Of a DNA stretch of 12,827 nt, positions 1-6,981 are shown piece after piece; within the stretch, counting starts at the first letter, position 1; each line of letters begins with the position of its first letter. The stretch comes from CAMDMI01 sp036759185 (GTDB lineage Bacteria > Bacteroidota > Bacteroidia > Cytophagales > Flexibacteraceae). The notes under the pieces were generated by a model. The model saw only the letters and a program-made list of their open reading frames with translations, did not search any database and was not told the DNA's origin. The position numbers were made by a program, and so were the translations under genes. The DNA lies in NCBI GenBank assembly GCA_036759185.1, contig DAIOVD010000121.1:1-12827 (forward strand), read 5' to 3'.

Positions 1-1
1 A

Positions 2-727
2 ACCCAGGCCAAGGTCATTTGCGGCTGCAGCATAGATTCAGTGGGCCCGAAAACACTTCGGTTATCATATGATGGTGTCACTCCTTGTGGAAATCCCTCC
101 CGAACCAGAGGAGGGAAAATTACTTTTACCCTCGTCAATGGAAACCGGTGGTCTGAGCAGGGGGCTGTTCTCAACATAACCCTCGACAATTACAAAGTGG
201 TGAGGTTGTCGGATAAAAAGTCCTGGAATTTCAACGGAAGCAAAACATTGAAAAACATCAGGGGAACTAACTGGGTTGGTTTTCTGGCCAGAACTGATTC
301 ATTGTTGTATCAGGAAAGAGCAAGAAATATGGTGGTAACCATCAACAACACAGCGAATGTAACATACAATATTGCCCGAACCACCACATGGAAATCGGTT
401 CAGGAAACCAACCGGAGTTTTATTCAGTTTTCGGCTATTGGCGATACCACCATCGATGGCCTTACCAATATAGACACCTGGGGAACCAGCCGTTTTCAAC
501 ACACATTTACCAACCAGTACCTCAGTCGGTTGGTGAGTGATACCTACTGCAATGTCTGGAGACCCAGAGGCGGAGAAATACAACATAAATCAAACGGTAA
601 TACTTTGACTTTGACCTTTGGAGTGAATGAACAAGGTCTGCATGATACCCGGGATTGTGCGTATGGCTGGAAAATGAAAGTTCAGACAGCCGCAGGTGTT
701 GTTAACGAACGGATTTACAGTTACTAA
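2..727 (+). CDS. Secreted or lipoprotein-like protein of unknown function, 5' end outside window
   Basis: The reading frame is open to the left edge of the window, so the gene begins upstream; a GTG at 41 is inside this open frame and is unlikely to be the real start. The visible part is about 241 residues and begins near a Cys-Gly-Cys pair (ICGCSID). It is rich in Asn, Thr, Gly and beta-prone stretches, with a 'SRTRGGKITFTL' segment followed by 'LDNYKVVR' and a late 'DTWGTSRF' motif. This pattern resembles a group of Bacteroidota exported hypothetical proteins in which an 'R-x-R-x-GKI' strand is followed by an 'F/L-x-NY-x-V' strand; this is from memory of the family, not a search. The visible C-terminus (VNERIYSY) does not look like a type IX secretion sorting domain. 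Function is not known. Transcription ends at a strong terminator just downstream, so it is separate from the next gene. Confidence 0.75.
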   Translation, partial: TQAKVICGCSIDSVGPKTLRLSYDGVTPCGNPSRTRGGKITFTLVNGNRWSEQGAVLNITLDNYKVVRLSDKKSWNFNGSKTLKNIRGTNWVGFLARTDSLLYQERARNMVVTINNTANVTYNIARTTTWKSVQETNRSFIQFSAIGDTTIDGLTNIDTWGTSRFQHTFTNQYLSRLVSDTYCNVWRPRGGEIQHKSNGNTLTLTFGVNEQGLHDTRDCAYGWKMKVQTAAGVVNERIYSY

Positions 728-761
728 ATAATACGATACCGTCCTTTCGGGCGCAGTGTCC

Positions 762-805
762 AAATCTCGCCATCCAAATTCCGGATGGCGAGATTTTTTG
801 TTTTT
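762..805 (+). terminator. Rho-independent terminator
   Basis: A perfect 14-bp inverted repeat (762-775 with 783-796) encloses a 7-base loop (776-782) and runs directly into a T-rich tract (794-805, one G inside the first run). The stem has a GC-rich centre (CTCGCCATCC). It lies 34 bases after the stop codon at 727, so it ends transcription of the preceding gene. The stem is symmetric, but no minus-strand gene approaches it from the right, so a bidirectional role is not evident. Confidence 0.93.
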
Positions 806-1044
806 GCATGGAGAAGCTGTTGGAATGGGGAAGGAGTTTTTACGTCAGCATCCGAACTTCAACGTGATTTTTGTTGGAATTAGATTCAAATGAATCCAAC
901 GATGGAATTGCTCCATTAATCCCTGAAAATGAGGGTTCTTCAAAAAAATAGCTTTCAGGTTGGGAGATAAATGCCAAATTCGCCCTCTTTTTTACAATTC
1001 GGAGTCTTGTGTTTAGGGCCTTCGAACGAACGCACACAGTTGGA
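806..1044. other. Intergenic leader with two small inverted repeats, no gene seen
   Basis: Together with the terminator region this forms a stretch of about 317 bases without a convincing gene. It holds two small adjacent inverted repeats: GATTC (883-887) and GAATC (892-896) around a 4-base loop, extended by GTTG (873-876) with CAAC (897-900) across a 6-base bulge; and ATGGA (902-906) with TCCAT (912-916) around a 5-base loop. The rest is A/T-rich. I could not find a good Bacteroidota promoter match here, although the terminator upstream implies that the next operon has its own promoter in this region. An ATG at 808 opens only a 19-codon frame with no support. Confidence 0.45.
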
Positions 1045-2877
1045 ATGAGGTTTATTTTTATACTGTTTTTTTGTTGGATGGGATGCTTCTACGGCCTTAT
1101 GGCTCAGGAAGATGCCCGTTTACAAAAAGCAGAAAAGCTCATTGGCTCCGGGAAAACAAAGGAAGCATACCGCATCCTGAATGAACTGGTGAAAACCAAT
1201 CCCGGAAACCAAAGAGCCATTTTCCTGACAGGTAAATTATTTCTGGAAGAACATAAATTCAAACTGGCTAGTTTGTTTCTCAATCAGGCCATTGAAAAAA
1301 GTGACAATCCATCCGAAGAAATGTATTTTACATTGGGGGAGGCCTATCAGAAATCCCATCAGTTTGAAGATGCCATCGAGACATTTGAGAAATGTAAGCC
1401 GGGAGGGAAATACAAAAAACTGCTTCCGGGGAAGCTATTGGAATGCAGGACAGGTCAGGAGTTGAAGGCAAACCCCCTGGAAGTGAAAATTTCAAACCTG
1501 GGTGACAAGATAAATTCGCAGGGTCATGAATTGCACCCTTTGGTAACGGCGGATTTCATGCAGTTGTTTTTTACAAGAGGAGATGCAGCTGAGGAGAATC
1601 CGACCAAAGATGAAATCTACCAGAGCTTCAACAAAGCAGGCTGGGAAAAAGCCATCCCTCTGCCAGGTCCGATAAATTCGGATGAAGGATCCAACTGTTC
1701 CGGTATTTCTCCGGATGGGCAAACCCTCTATTTCATTCGTCCTCAGCAGAAAGGAGACATTTTCTTTTCCGAATTCAAGGATGGTTCCTGGTCGAAGCCC
1801 AAAGCCTTTCCATATAATTCACCTAAAACCGAATCCTCATTGAGTTTATCGGCGGATGGAAAACGGTTGTTTTTTGTGTCGGACCGGGCTGGCAGCAAGG
1901 ACATTTTTGTCTGCACCAAAACGCCAAAAGGTTGGTCGAAACCTGTTCGTCCGGGGGCTTACATCAATTCTGCTGCAGACGAAGAATCGCCATGGCTGGA
2001 TGCCGATGGTAAGTTTCTTTACTTCAGTTCCAAAGGACATGGAACAATGGGTGGTTTCGACATTTTCAAAGTGCCATATGGTGAAACCGGAGCAGATCCG
2101 GAGAACATTGGGTATCCCATCAACTCAGCTTCTGATGACCTTTATTTTATGCTTCTTCCGGATGAGAAAACGGCTTTCTACAGTTCTGGAAGAGACGGTG
2201 GTCATGGCGGACAGGATCTGTATTCCATCCGGATGTCAATCGGCAAAACACCTCAGCTGGCTTTATTTAAAGGAACGGTTTCGGAAACATCCGGCCTTCC
2301 CATTGATGCCAGTGTCCTGATCACCGAAACGGAAACCGGTCAATCGGTTGCAAAACTGAAAGCCCACCCCGAAACCGGAACCTTTGTTACCATGCTGCAA
2401 TCAGGCAAATCCTATTCCGTGTTGGTAGAGAAAGAAGGCTATTTGTTTTACTCCGATCTTGTCAATCTCAAAGACCAGGAAACCTACAATGAACTGAGCC
2501 GGGATATCCGGATGCAGAAGTTGTTACCCGGGGTCACCCTTGTTCTCAATAACCTGTTTTTCGACAATGGTAAAAGCAGCCTGAGGAAAGAATCCAGCAA
2601 AGAACTGATGCGGATACTGTCCATTATGCGACAGAATCCTGGTCTTGTGGTGGAGATTGCAGGACACCTAGATCCGGGTGGTCCTGAAGATATTTTGCAA
2701 AAGCTATCTGAAAACAGAGCACAGGCAGTGGTCGATTATCTGGTCACCACCGGGATCAAATCTACCCGGGTGATCGCCAAAGGATATGGAAGCACCAAGC
2801 CCATAACCGACAACAAAACGGAACGCAGCAGGCAGCAAAACCGACGGACGGAATTCCGTATCCTATCCATTCAGTAG
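1045..2877 (+). CDS. TPR-PD40 propeller-OmpA periplasmic protein (PorE-like architecture)
   Basis: Predicted 610-residue exported protein. I chose the ATG at 1045 because it puts a signal peptide first (MRFIFILFF...YGLMAQ|EDA, about 21 residues); the GTG at 1009 adds a charged 12-residue extension ahead of it. Domain order: TPR-like helices (about 20-130); PD40/WD40-type beta-propeller repeats (about 150-395), with recurring 'S/D-x-DG-x-x-LYF' blades such as 'SPDGQTLYF', 'SADGKRLFF' and 'DADGKFLYF'; a carboxypeptidase-regulatory-like Ig fold (about 406-480); and a C-terminal OmpA peptidoglycan-binding domain (about 496-609). In the OmpA domain the Asp and Arg that bind diaminopimelate in known members are present at the expected 15-residue spacing (D543, R558), but the usual 'HTD' is 'HLD' and a commonly conserved Asn is replaced by Leu. 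The same domain order is known for PorE of the type IX secretion system, but Bacteroidota carry many paralogues, so a link to secretion is only possible. First gene of a tight plus-strand cluster. Confidence 0.92.
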   Translation: MRFIFILFFCWMGCFYGLMAQEDARLQKAEKLIGSGKTKEAYRILNELVKTNPGNQRAIFLTGKLFLEEHKFKLASLFLNQAIEKSDNPSEEMYFTLGEAYQKSHQFEDAIETFEKCKPGGKYKKLLPGKLLECRTGQELKANPLEVKISNLGDKINSQGHELHPLVTADFMQLFFTRGDAAEENPTKDEIYQSFNKAGWEKAIPLPGPINSDEGSNCSGISPDGQTLYFIRPQQKGDIFFSEFKDGSWSKPKAFPYNSPKTESSLSLSADGKRLFFVSDRAGSKDIFVCTKTPKGWSKPVRPGAYINSAADEESPWLDADGKFLYFSSKGHGTMGGFDIFKVPYGETGADPENIGYPINSASDDLYFMLLPDEKTAFYSSGRDGGHGGQDLYSIRMSIGKTPQLALFKGTVSETSGLPIDASVLITETETGQSVAKLKAHPETGTFVTMLQSGKSYSVLVEKEGYLFYSDLVNLKDQETYNELSRDIRMQKLLPGVTLVLNNLFFDNGKSSLRKESSKELMRILSIMRQNPGLVVEIAGHLDPGGPEDILQKLSENRAQAVVDYLVTTGIKSTRVIAKGYGSTKPITDNKTERSRQQNRRTEFRILSIQ

Positions 2878-2878
2878 C

Positions 2879-4015
2879 ATGAAAAAGCAGTTTGGCTGGC
2901 TCACATTCGGAATCTGGTGCTGGTTTACATCCATCGGTTTCGCACAGGTCAGCAACAAGGCTTTCTATTCAGATTCCGTTTCTTCATTGGAACCAGGGCA
3001 GTTTGATTTTCAGCTGGATCACCTAAACTTTACAAGGAACTACGAGTATTTCAATAAGATCACCGACGGCTACACACTATTCGGATTTCACCTGATCCCA
3101 ACCATCCGCTACCAGGCCACCGATAAAGTACGTCTGGAAGGAGGTGGATTTATCTGGAAGGATTACGGTGCCAAAGGATTCCATACCATTGATCCAGTAA
3201 TGCGGTTTCTGTATCAGACAGGAAGGCATAAAATCATCATGGGAACGCTGGAAGGAGGTCTGCAGCATAAAATGATCGAGCCTATGTATGATTTTGAAAA
3301 CCAGCTGAACCGTCGGCTGGAATATGGTATGCAGTGGAAATATGCATCACCCTCTGCTTTTTGCGATGCCTGGATCGACTGGAGAACGATGATCTATCCG
3401 CAAAGCAATGTGAAAGAAGAAGTCCTTGGTGGCTTTCATGGTTTGAAGAAGTTTGAGATGGGTACCCGGTTTTCAACCACTCTTTCATTTCAGGGAACCG
3501 CGTACCACAGGGGAGGGCAGATCGATACGGTTGATGAACCCCTCACGACCTGGTTTCATGGTGCACCCGGCGCTTCACTTCAATACAAAGTCTCGGAACA
3601 TGGGTTCCTGAAAGCCGTCGAGGTTCAGGCCTTTGCTGTCGGTTTTCTGGATTACTCATTTTATGATGCCTTCAGTTACAGAAAGTCATTGTCACCATAC
3701 CTCAACCTTTCCCTGGATACCAAGGCTGGTGTTCTTATGTTTAGTTATTGGGAAAGCACCGGGTTTCCAACGTATCAGGGAGGCAAATTATACAGGACGG
3801 TATCGTCCAGTATGCATTACCGGGGATACCAGGAAAGCAGCCGGTCACTGCTCCTTATCCGGTTGATGTCTGACTTTAAAATCGGGCCGGACATATGGAT
3901 TACCAGCCGGATTGAACCATATTATGACCTCAGAAATAAAATCTGGGAGTTCAATCACGGCTTTTACATTAATTACCGGGGTCAAATCTGGAAATCAAAA
4001 AAATCAAATCTGTAA
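2879..4015 (+). CDS. Predicted outer-membrane beta-barrel protein of unknown function
   Basis: 378-residue protein with a clear signal peptide (hydrophobic 'WLTFGIWCWFTSIGFAQ', cleavage about residue 23 after Ala-Gln). The mature part is rich in alternating aromatic and polar stretches typical of membrane beta-strands (for example 'YTLFGFHLIPTIRYQ', 'GVLMFSYWESTGF', 'IWITSRIEPYYDL', 'HGFYINYRGQIW'), with many Tyr and Trp. It has no long helix and no TonB-box or plug domain visible. The C-terminus (KSKKSNL) lacks the terminal Phe common in proteobacterial barrels. It does not show the N-terminal features I associate with PorP/SprF. It starts one base after the stop of the OmpA/PD40 gene, which suggests co-translation and a shared envelope structure: the neighbour would hold peptidoglycan while this protein sits in the outer membrane. 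That pairing is inference. Confidence 0.8.
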   Translation: MKKQFGWLTFGIWCWFTSIGFAQVSNKAFYSDSVSSLEPGQFDFQLDHLNFTRNYEYFNKITDGYTLFGFHLIPTIRYQATDKVRLEGGGFIWKDYGAKGFHTIDPVMRFLYQTGRHKIIMGTLEGGLQHKMIEPMYDFENQLNRRLEYGMQWKYASPSAFCDAWIDWRTMIYPQSNVKEEVLGGFHGLKKFEMGTRFSTTLSFQGTAYHRGGQIDTVDEPLTTWFHGAPGASLQYKVSEHGFLKAVEVQAFAVGFLDYSFYDAFSYRKSLSPYLNLSLDTKAGVLMFSYWESTGFPTYQGGKLYRTVSSSMHYRGYQESSRSLLLIRLMSDFKIGPDIWITSRIEPYYDLRNKIWEFNHGFYINYRGQIWKSKKSNL

Positions 4016-4020
4016 CGCAA

Positions 4021-4884
4021 ATGCTGGATATTCAACATCTATCGAAGACCTACAGCAATGGGGTAAAAGCCATCAACAACATCTCTTTACAAATAAAGCC
4101 CGGCATGTTCGGTTTGCTTGGCCCAAATGGTGCCGGTAAATCCTCACTGATGCGGACGATTGCCACATTGCAGTTGCCTGATGAAGGAACACTTCGGTTC
4201 GATACGATTGACATTCTTAGCCAGCCTCAGGAGTTACGTAAAATTCTGGGATACCTTCCGCAGGAATTTGGCGTCTATCCAAAAGTATCAGCAGAAGAAT
4301 TACTCACCCACCTGGCGGTTCTGAAAGGCATGACCGATACCGGAGCCCGAAAAGAATGGGTTGATTTTCTACTTCATAAAACCAATCTGTACGATGTGCG
4401 GAAGAAAAACCTGGGTACCTATTCCGGCGGGATGAAGCAGCGATTTGGGATAGCCCAGGCACTTTTGGGAAAGCCCCGTCTGATTATTGTGGATGAACCC
4501 ACCGCAGGTCTGGATCCTGCTGAACGTAATCGTTTCCATAATTTATTGAGTGAAATCGGTGAAACAACGGTCGTGATTTTGTCAACCCACATTGTAGAGG
4601 ATGTCAGCAATCTCTGCAACGACATGGCCATTATCAACAAAGGGAGCGTGGTGGCAAACGGAAGGCCACAGGAAACCTTATCAGCTCTGGAAGGAAAGAT
4701 ATTCAGCCGGATCGTAGAGAAAGCAGCGTTGGAAGAATACAGCCGTAGTTTTCGGGTGTTGAATTCCAGGCTGATGGGAGGGAAGCCACAGTTGTTTGTC
4801 TATGCCGATTCTCATCCGGGCGATGGGTTCCTTCCGGTGGAAGCGGGTCTGGAAGAAGTGTATTTCTATCACATCAACGGATAA
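4021..4884 (+). CDS. ABC transporter ATP-binding protein, permease not visible
   Basis: 287-residue ATPase of the ABC-2/multidrug export type. All motifs are intact: Walker A GPNGAGKS (34-41), Q-loop Gln81 in 'GYLPQEFGVYP', signature 'YSGGMKQR' (134-141), Walker B 'RLIIVDE' (153-159) with catalytic Glu159, D-loop 'AGLDP', and switch His190 in 'ILSTHIVED'. About 60 residues follow the nucleotide domain and end in 'GLEEVYFYHING', a tail usual for this subfamily. It begins five bases after the barrel gene's stop and ends nine bases before ribH, so it is probably in the same transcript. Proteins of this kind normally act with a separate membrane permease (in Bacteroidota often one fused to an M1 peptidase domain). 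None is in the window, so the partner must lie elsewhere or be missing, and the substrate is unknown. Confidence 0.95.
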   Translation: MLDIQHLSKTYSNGVKAINNISLQIKPGMFGLLGPNGAGKSSLMRTIATLQLPDEGTLRFDTIDILSQPQELRKILGYLPQEFGVYPKVSAEELLTHLAVLKGMTDTGARKEWVDFLLHKTNLYDVRKKNLGTYSGGMKQRFGIAQALLGKPRLIIVDEPTAGLDPAERNRFHNLLSEIGETTVVILSTHIVEDVSNLCNDMAIINKGSVVANGRPQETLSALEGKIFSRIVEKAALEEYSRSFRVLNSRLMGGKPQLFVYADSHPGDGFLPVEAGLEEVYFYHING

Positions 4885-4893
4885 GGTTTCAGT

Positions 4894-5385
4894 ATGTCGA
4901 GTGTTCACAAGAATCTGGATAATTTCAGATCGGATGGTCTTAGGCCGGTAAAAGGAAAGCGGGTCGCCATCATCACGGCAGAATGGAACGAGGAAGTCAC
5001 CTTTGCTATGCGTGACGGGGCGGTTGCTTTTTTGAAACAGTATGGCTTTGATGACTCGAATCTTCTGGTTCATCAGGTTCCCGGTAGTTTTGAACTGGTG
5101 TATGGGGCTTCTCACATGCTGGATAAAGAAAAGGTCGATGGCGTCATTGTGATTGGTTGTGTGATTCAGGGAGAGACACCGCATTTCACATTTATTTCCC
5201 AGGCAGTGGCAACCGGAATTGCGGAACTCAATATCCGGTCAGGCAGGCCGGTGATTTTCGGAGTTCTGACTACCCTGAATCAGGAACAGGCACTGGACAG
5301 AGCTGGAGGGAAGCATGGTAACAAAGGAACTGAGGCCGCAGCCACTCTTGTCAAGATGTTGAATTTCAACACTCTGGAAGCTTAA
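4894..5385 (+). CDS. ribH: 6,7-dimethyl-8-ribityllumazine synthase
   Basis: 163 residues, the normal family length. The enzyme condenses 5-amino-6-ribitylamino-uracil with 3,4-dihydroxy-2-butanone 4-phosphate to form lumazine, the penultimate step of riboflavin synthesis, in the cytoplasm as a pentamer or larger shell. Visible motifs: 'AEWNEE' (29-34, aromatic residue of the substrate site), 'PGSFEL' (63-68), 'VIQGETPHF' with the proton-transferring His97, 'FGVLTT' (122-127), and 'DRAGGKHGNKG' (135-145) with the phosphate-binding Arg136. It is the last gene of a close-packed group that starts with envelope genes, nine bases after the ABC ATPase. No FMN riboswitch is seen upstream and no other rib gene is in the window. 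An A/T-rich stretch follows the stop without a clear terminator hairpin. Confidence 0.97.
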   Translation: MSSVHKNLDNFRSDGLRPVKGKRVAIITAEWNEEVTFAMRDGAVAFLKQYGFDDSNLLVHQVPGSFELVYGASHMLDKEKVDGVIVIGCVIQGETPHFTFISQAVATGIAELNIRSGRPVIFGVLTTLNQEQALDRAGGKHGNKGTEAAATLVKMLNFNTLEA

Positions 5386-5406
5386 AATCTTTTCGTATTT
5401 AATTTT

Positions 5407-5438
5407 TTGGAATAATTAGGCCGAATCCTATTTCTTTG
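5407..5438 (+). promoter_or_regulatory. Candidate Bacteroidota-type promoter for acpP
   Basis: The A/T-rich gap between ribH and acpP contains TTG (5407-5409) at the end of a T run and, 19 bases later, TATTTCTTTG (5429-5438). This resembles the Bacteroidota primary-sigma pattern TTTG plus TAnnTTTG, but the TA and TTTG are two bases further apart than the consensus; reading the last eight bases (TTTCTTTG) instead gives one mismatch. It would place the transcript start about 25 bases before the acpP ATG. A match by eye only. Confidence 0.5.
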
Positions 5439-5444
5439 CGGCCT
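5418..5444. repeat. Short inverted repeat over the acpP promoter candidate
   Basis: AGGCCG (5418-5423) is repeated in inverted form as CGGCCT (5439-5444), with a 15-base spacer that holds the TTTCTTTG element. It could be an operator half-site pair or chance; there is no T tract directly after it, so it is a poor terminator for ribH. Confidence 0.3.
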
Positions 5445-5468
5445 TATTAAACAAGTAACTGTACAACA

Positions 5469-5705
5469 ATGTCAGAAATTGCTAGCAAAGTAAAAGCTAT
5501 CATCATCGAAAAATTGGGTGTTGAAGAATCAGAAGTTGTGAACGAAGCATCCTTCACCAACGATTTAGGAGCCGATTCTCTGGATACCGTGGAGCTTATC
5601 ATGGAATTCGAAAAAGAATTCGGTATCTCTATTCCAGACGATCAGGCTGAAAACATCCTCACTGTAGGACAAGCGATCAGCTATCTCGAAGCGAATACCA
5701 AATAA
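5469..5705 (+). CDS. acpP: Acyl carrier protein
   Basis: 78-residue acidic four-helix protein that carries growing acyl chains on a 4'-phosphopantetheine arm during type II fatty-acid synthesis. The attachment Ser is Ser37 in the 'GADSLDTVEL' motif, followed by the acidic helix II ('MEFEKEFGISIPDD') that docks with partner enzymes. Length and start (ATG, MSEIASKVKAII) fit the family exactly. It is preceded by an 83-base A/T-rich gap with a promoter candidate and followed 24 bases later by fabF, the enzyme it serves. Codon use is smooth, with many preferred codons, as expected for a highly expressed gene. Confidence 0.98.
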   Translation: MSEIASKVKAIIIEKLGVEESEVVNEASFTNDLGADSLDTVELIMEFEKEFGISIPDDQAENILTVGQAISYLEANTK

Positions 5706-5729
5706 TTTTCCAGATCATTTTCATCTGAT

Positions 5730-6980
5730 ATGCAATTTAAGAGAGTTGTCGTAACCGGCCTTGGGGCGCTTACTCCATTAGGAAACAGCGCACAGGATCA
5801 TTGGAACGCTCTTATTTCCGGAAAAAGTGGGGCAGGTCCGATCACTCGGTTCGATGCGTCCAAATTCAGAACCCGGTTTGCATGTGAGGTGAAAGATTTT
5901 GATCCGGGAAAATATCTTGACCGGAAAGAAGCCCGGAAAATGGATCCCTTTGTTCACTATGCCATCGCCACTACTGACGAAGCAGTTGCAGATGCAGGCC
6001 TGAACAAGGAAACAGTCGATTTCAACAGAGTAGGCGTTATCTGGGGTTCCGGTATCGGAGGTCTGTTAACGTTTCAGGAAGAGGTATTGAATTTTGGTTC
6101 CGGTGACGGTAGTCCAAGATTCAATCCCTTTTTCATTCCAAAAATGATTGTGGATTCCAGTGCCGGTCTTATTTCCATGCGTCATGGTTTCAGAGGCCCT
6201 AATTATTGCACGGTCTCTGCCTGTGCATCTTCCAACAATGCCATCATCGATGCCTTCACTTATCTCCGAACCGGAAGAATGGAAGTGTGCATCACAGGTG
6301 GTTCTGAAGCTGCTGTCACCATTGCAGGTGTTGGCGGTTTTAATGCTCTCAAGGCAATGTCGGAACGAAATGAAGAGCCCGAAAAAGCATCCCGCCCTTA
6401 CGATAAAAACCGTGATGGTTTCGTTTTGGGAGAAGGAAGTGCCGCCATTGTTCTCGAAGAATACGAGCATGCCGTAAAGCGGGGTGCCCGCATTTATTGT
6501 GAAGTAGTCGGAGGAGGAATGTCGTCAGATGCGTATCACATCACAGCTCCCCATCCGGAAGGACTTGGCTTTTTGTTGATGCTGAAAGATGCTCTTCGTG
6601 ATGCAAATCTGGAACCGGAGGCGATTGACTACATCAATACCCACGGAACCTCAACACCCCTTGGTGATCCACTTGAATTAAATGCCATTCATGAAGTTTT
6701 TGGAGAGCATGCATTTGCGATGAATATTTCATCGACCAAATCTATGCACGGCCATTTGCTTGGTGCTGCCGGCGCTGTTGAAGCGGCAGCCTGTATCATG
6801 GCGGTCGACCAACAGATCGTTCCGCCCACCATCAATCTGGACGATCTTGATGAAAACATCGATCCACGATTCAATCTTACCCCAAATCATGCCCAAAAAC
6901 GTACCATCCGGTATGCAATGAGCAATGGTTTCGGTTTCGGTGGACACAATGCCGCCGTGATCTTCAAAAAGATGGATTGA
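5730..6980 (+). CDS. fabF: Beta-ketoacyl-[acyl-carrier-protein] synthase II
   Basis: 416 residues, full length for KAS II. It performs the Claisen condensation of acyl chains with malonyl-ACP in fatty-acid elongation. The thiolase-fold catalytic set is complete: nucleophile Cys165 in 'TVSACASSNNA', His305 in 'NTHGTSTPLGDP', His342 in 'KSMHGHLLGAAGA' with the supporting Lys337, and the C-terminal 'SNGFGFGGHNA' loop with gating Phe residues. The 'CASSNNAI' context after the nucleophile differs from the proteobacterial 'CATGTHAI', in line with Bacteroidota members. Lies 24 bases after acpP and one base before rnc, so the three are likely one transcript. Confidence 0.97.
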   Translation: MQFKRVVVTGLGALTPLGNSAQDHWNALISGKSGAGPITRFDASKFRTRFACEVKDFDPGKYLDRKEARKMDPFVHYAIATTDEAVADAGLNKETVDFNRVGVIWGSGIGGLLTFQEEVLNFGSGDGSPRFNPFFIPKMIVDSSAGLISMRHGFRGPNYCTVSACASSNNAIIDAFTYLRTGRMEVCITGGSEAAVTIAGVGGFNALKAMSERNEEPEKASRPYDKNRDGFVLGEGSAAIVLEEYEHAVKRGARIYCEVVGGGMSSDAYHITAPHPEGLGFLLMLKDALRDANLEPEAIDYINTHGTSTPLGDPLELNAIHEVFGEHAFAMNISSTKSMHGHLLGAAGAVEAAACIMAVDQQIVPPTINLDDLDENIDPRFNLTPNHAQKRTIRYAMSNGFGFGGHNAAVIFKKMD

Positions 6981-6981
6981 T

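Noticed and set aside
808..867. 19-codon ATG frame after the terminator
   Set aside because: Too short, with no ribosome-binding or family evidence, and no sign of a degraded gene around it.
840..1037. 65-codon minus-strand open frame in the intergenic region
   Set aside because: No recognisable motif, it runs over the inverted repeats, and no promoter is seen for it.
1009..1044. GTG at 1009 as start of the OmpA/PD40 gene
   Set aside because: It would put 12 charged residues before the signal peptide; the ATG at 1045 gives a normal signal sequence.
1856..2320. 154-codon plus-strand frame inside the OmpA/PD40 gene
   Set aside because: It overlaps the propeller domain in another frame; the host frame has clear repeats and domain motifs, while this one has none.
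4885..4893. FMN riboswitch for ribH
   Set aside because: The gap before ribH is only nine bases and no riboswitch-like structure can fit; ribH lies within a transcript.
4681..5184. 167-codon minus-strand open frame across the ABC ATPase and ribH
   Set aside because: It is antisense to two confident genes and has no family features.
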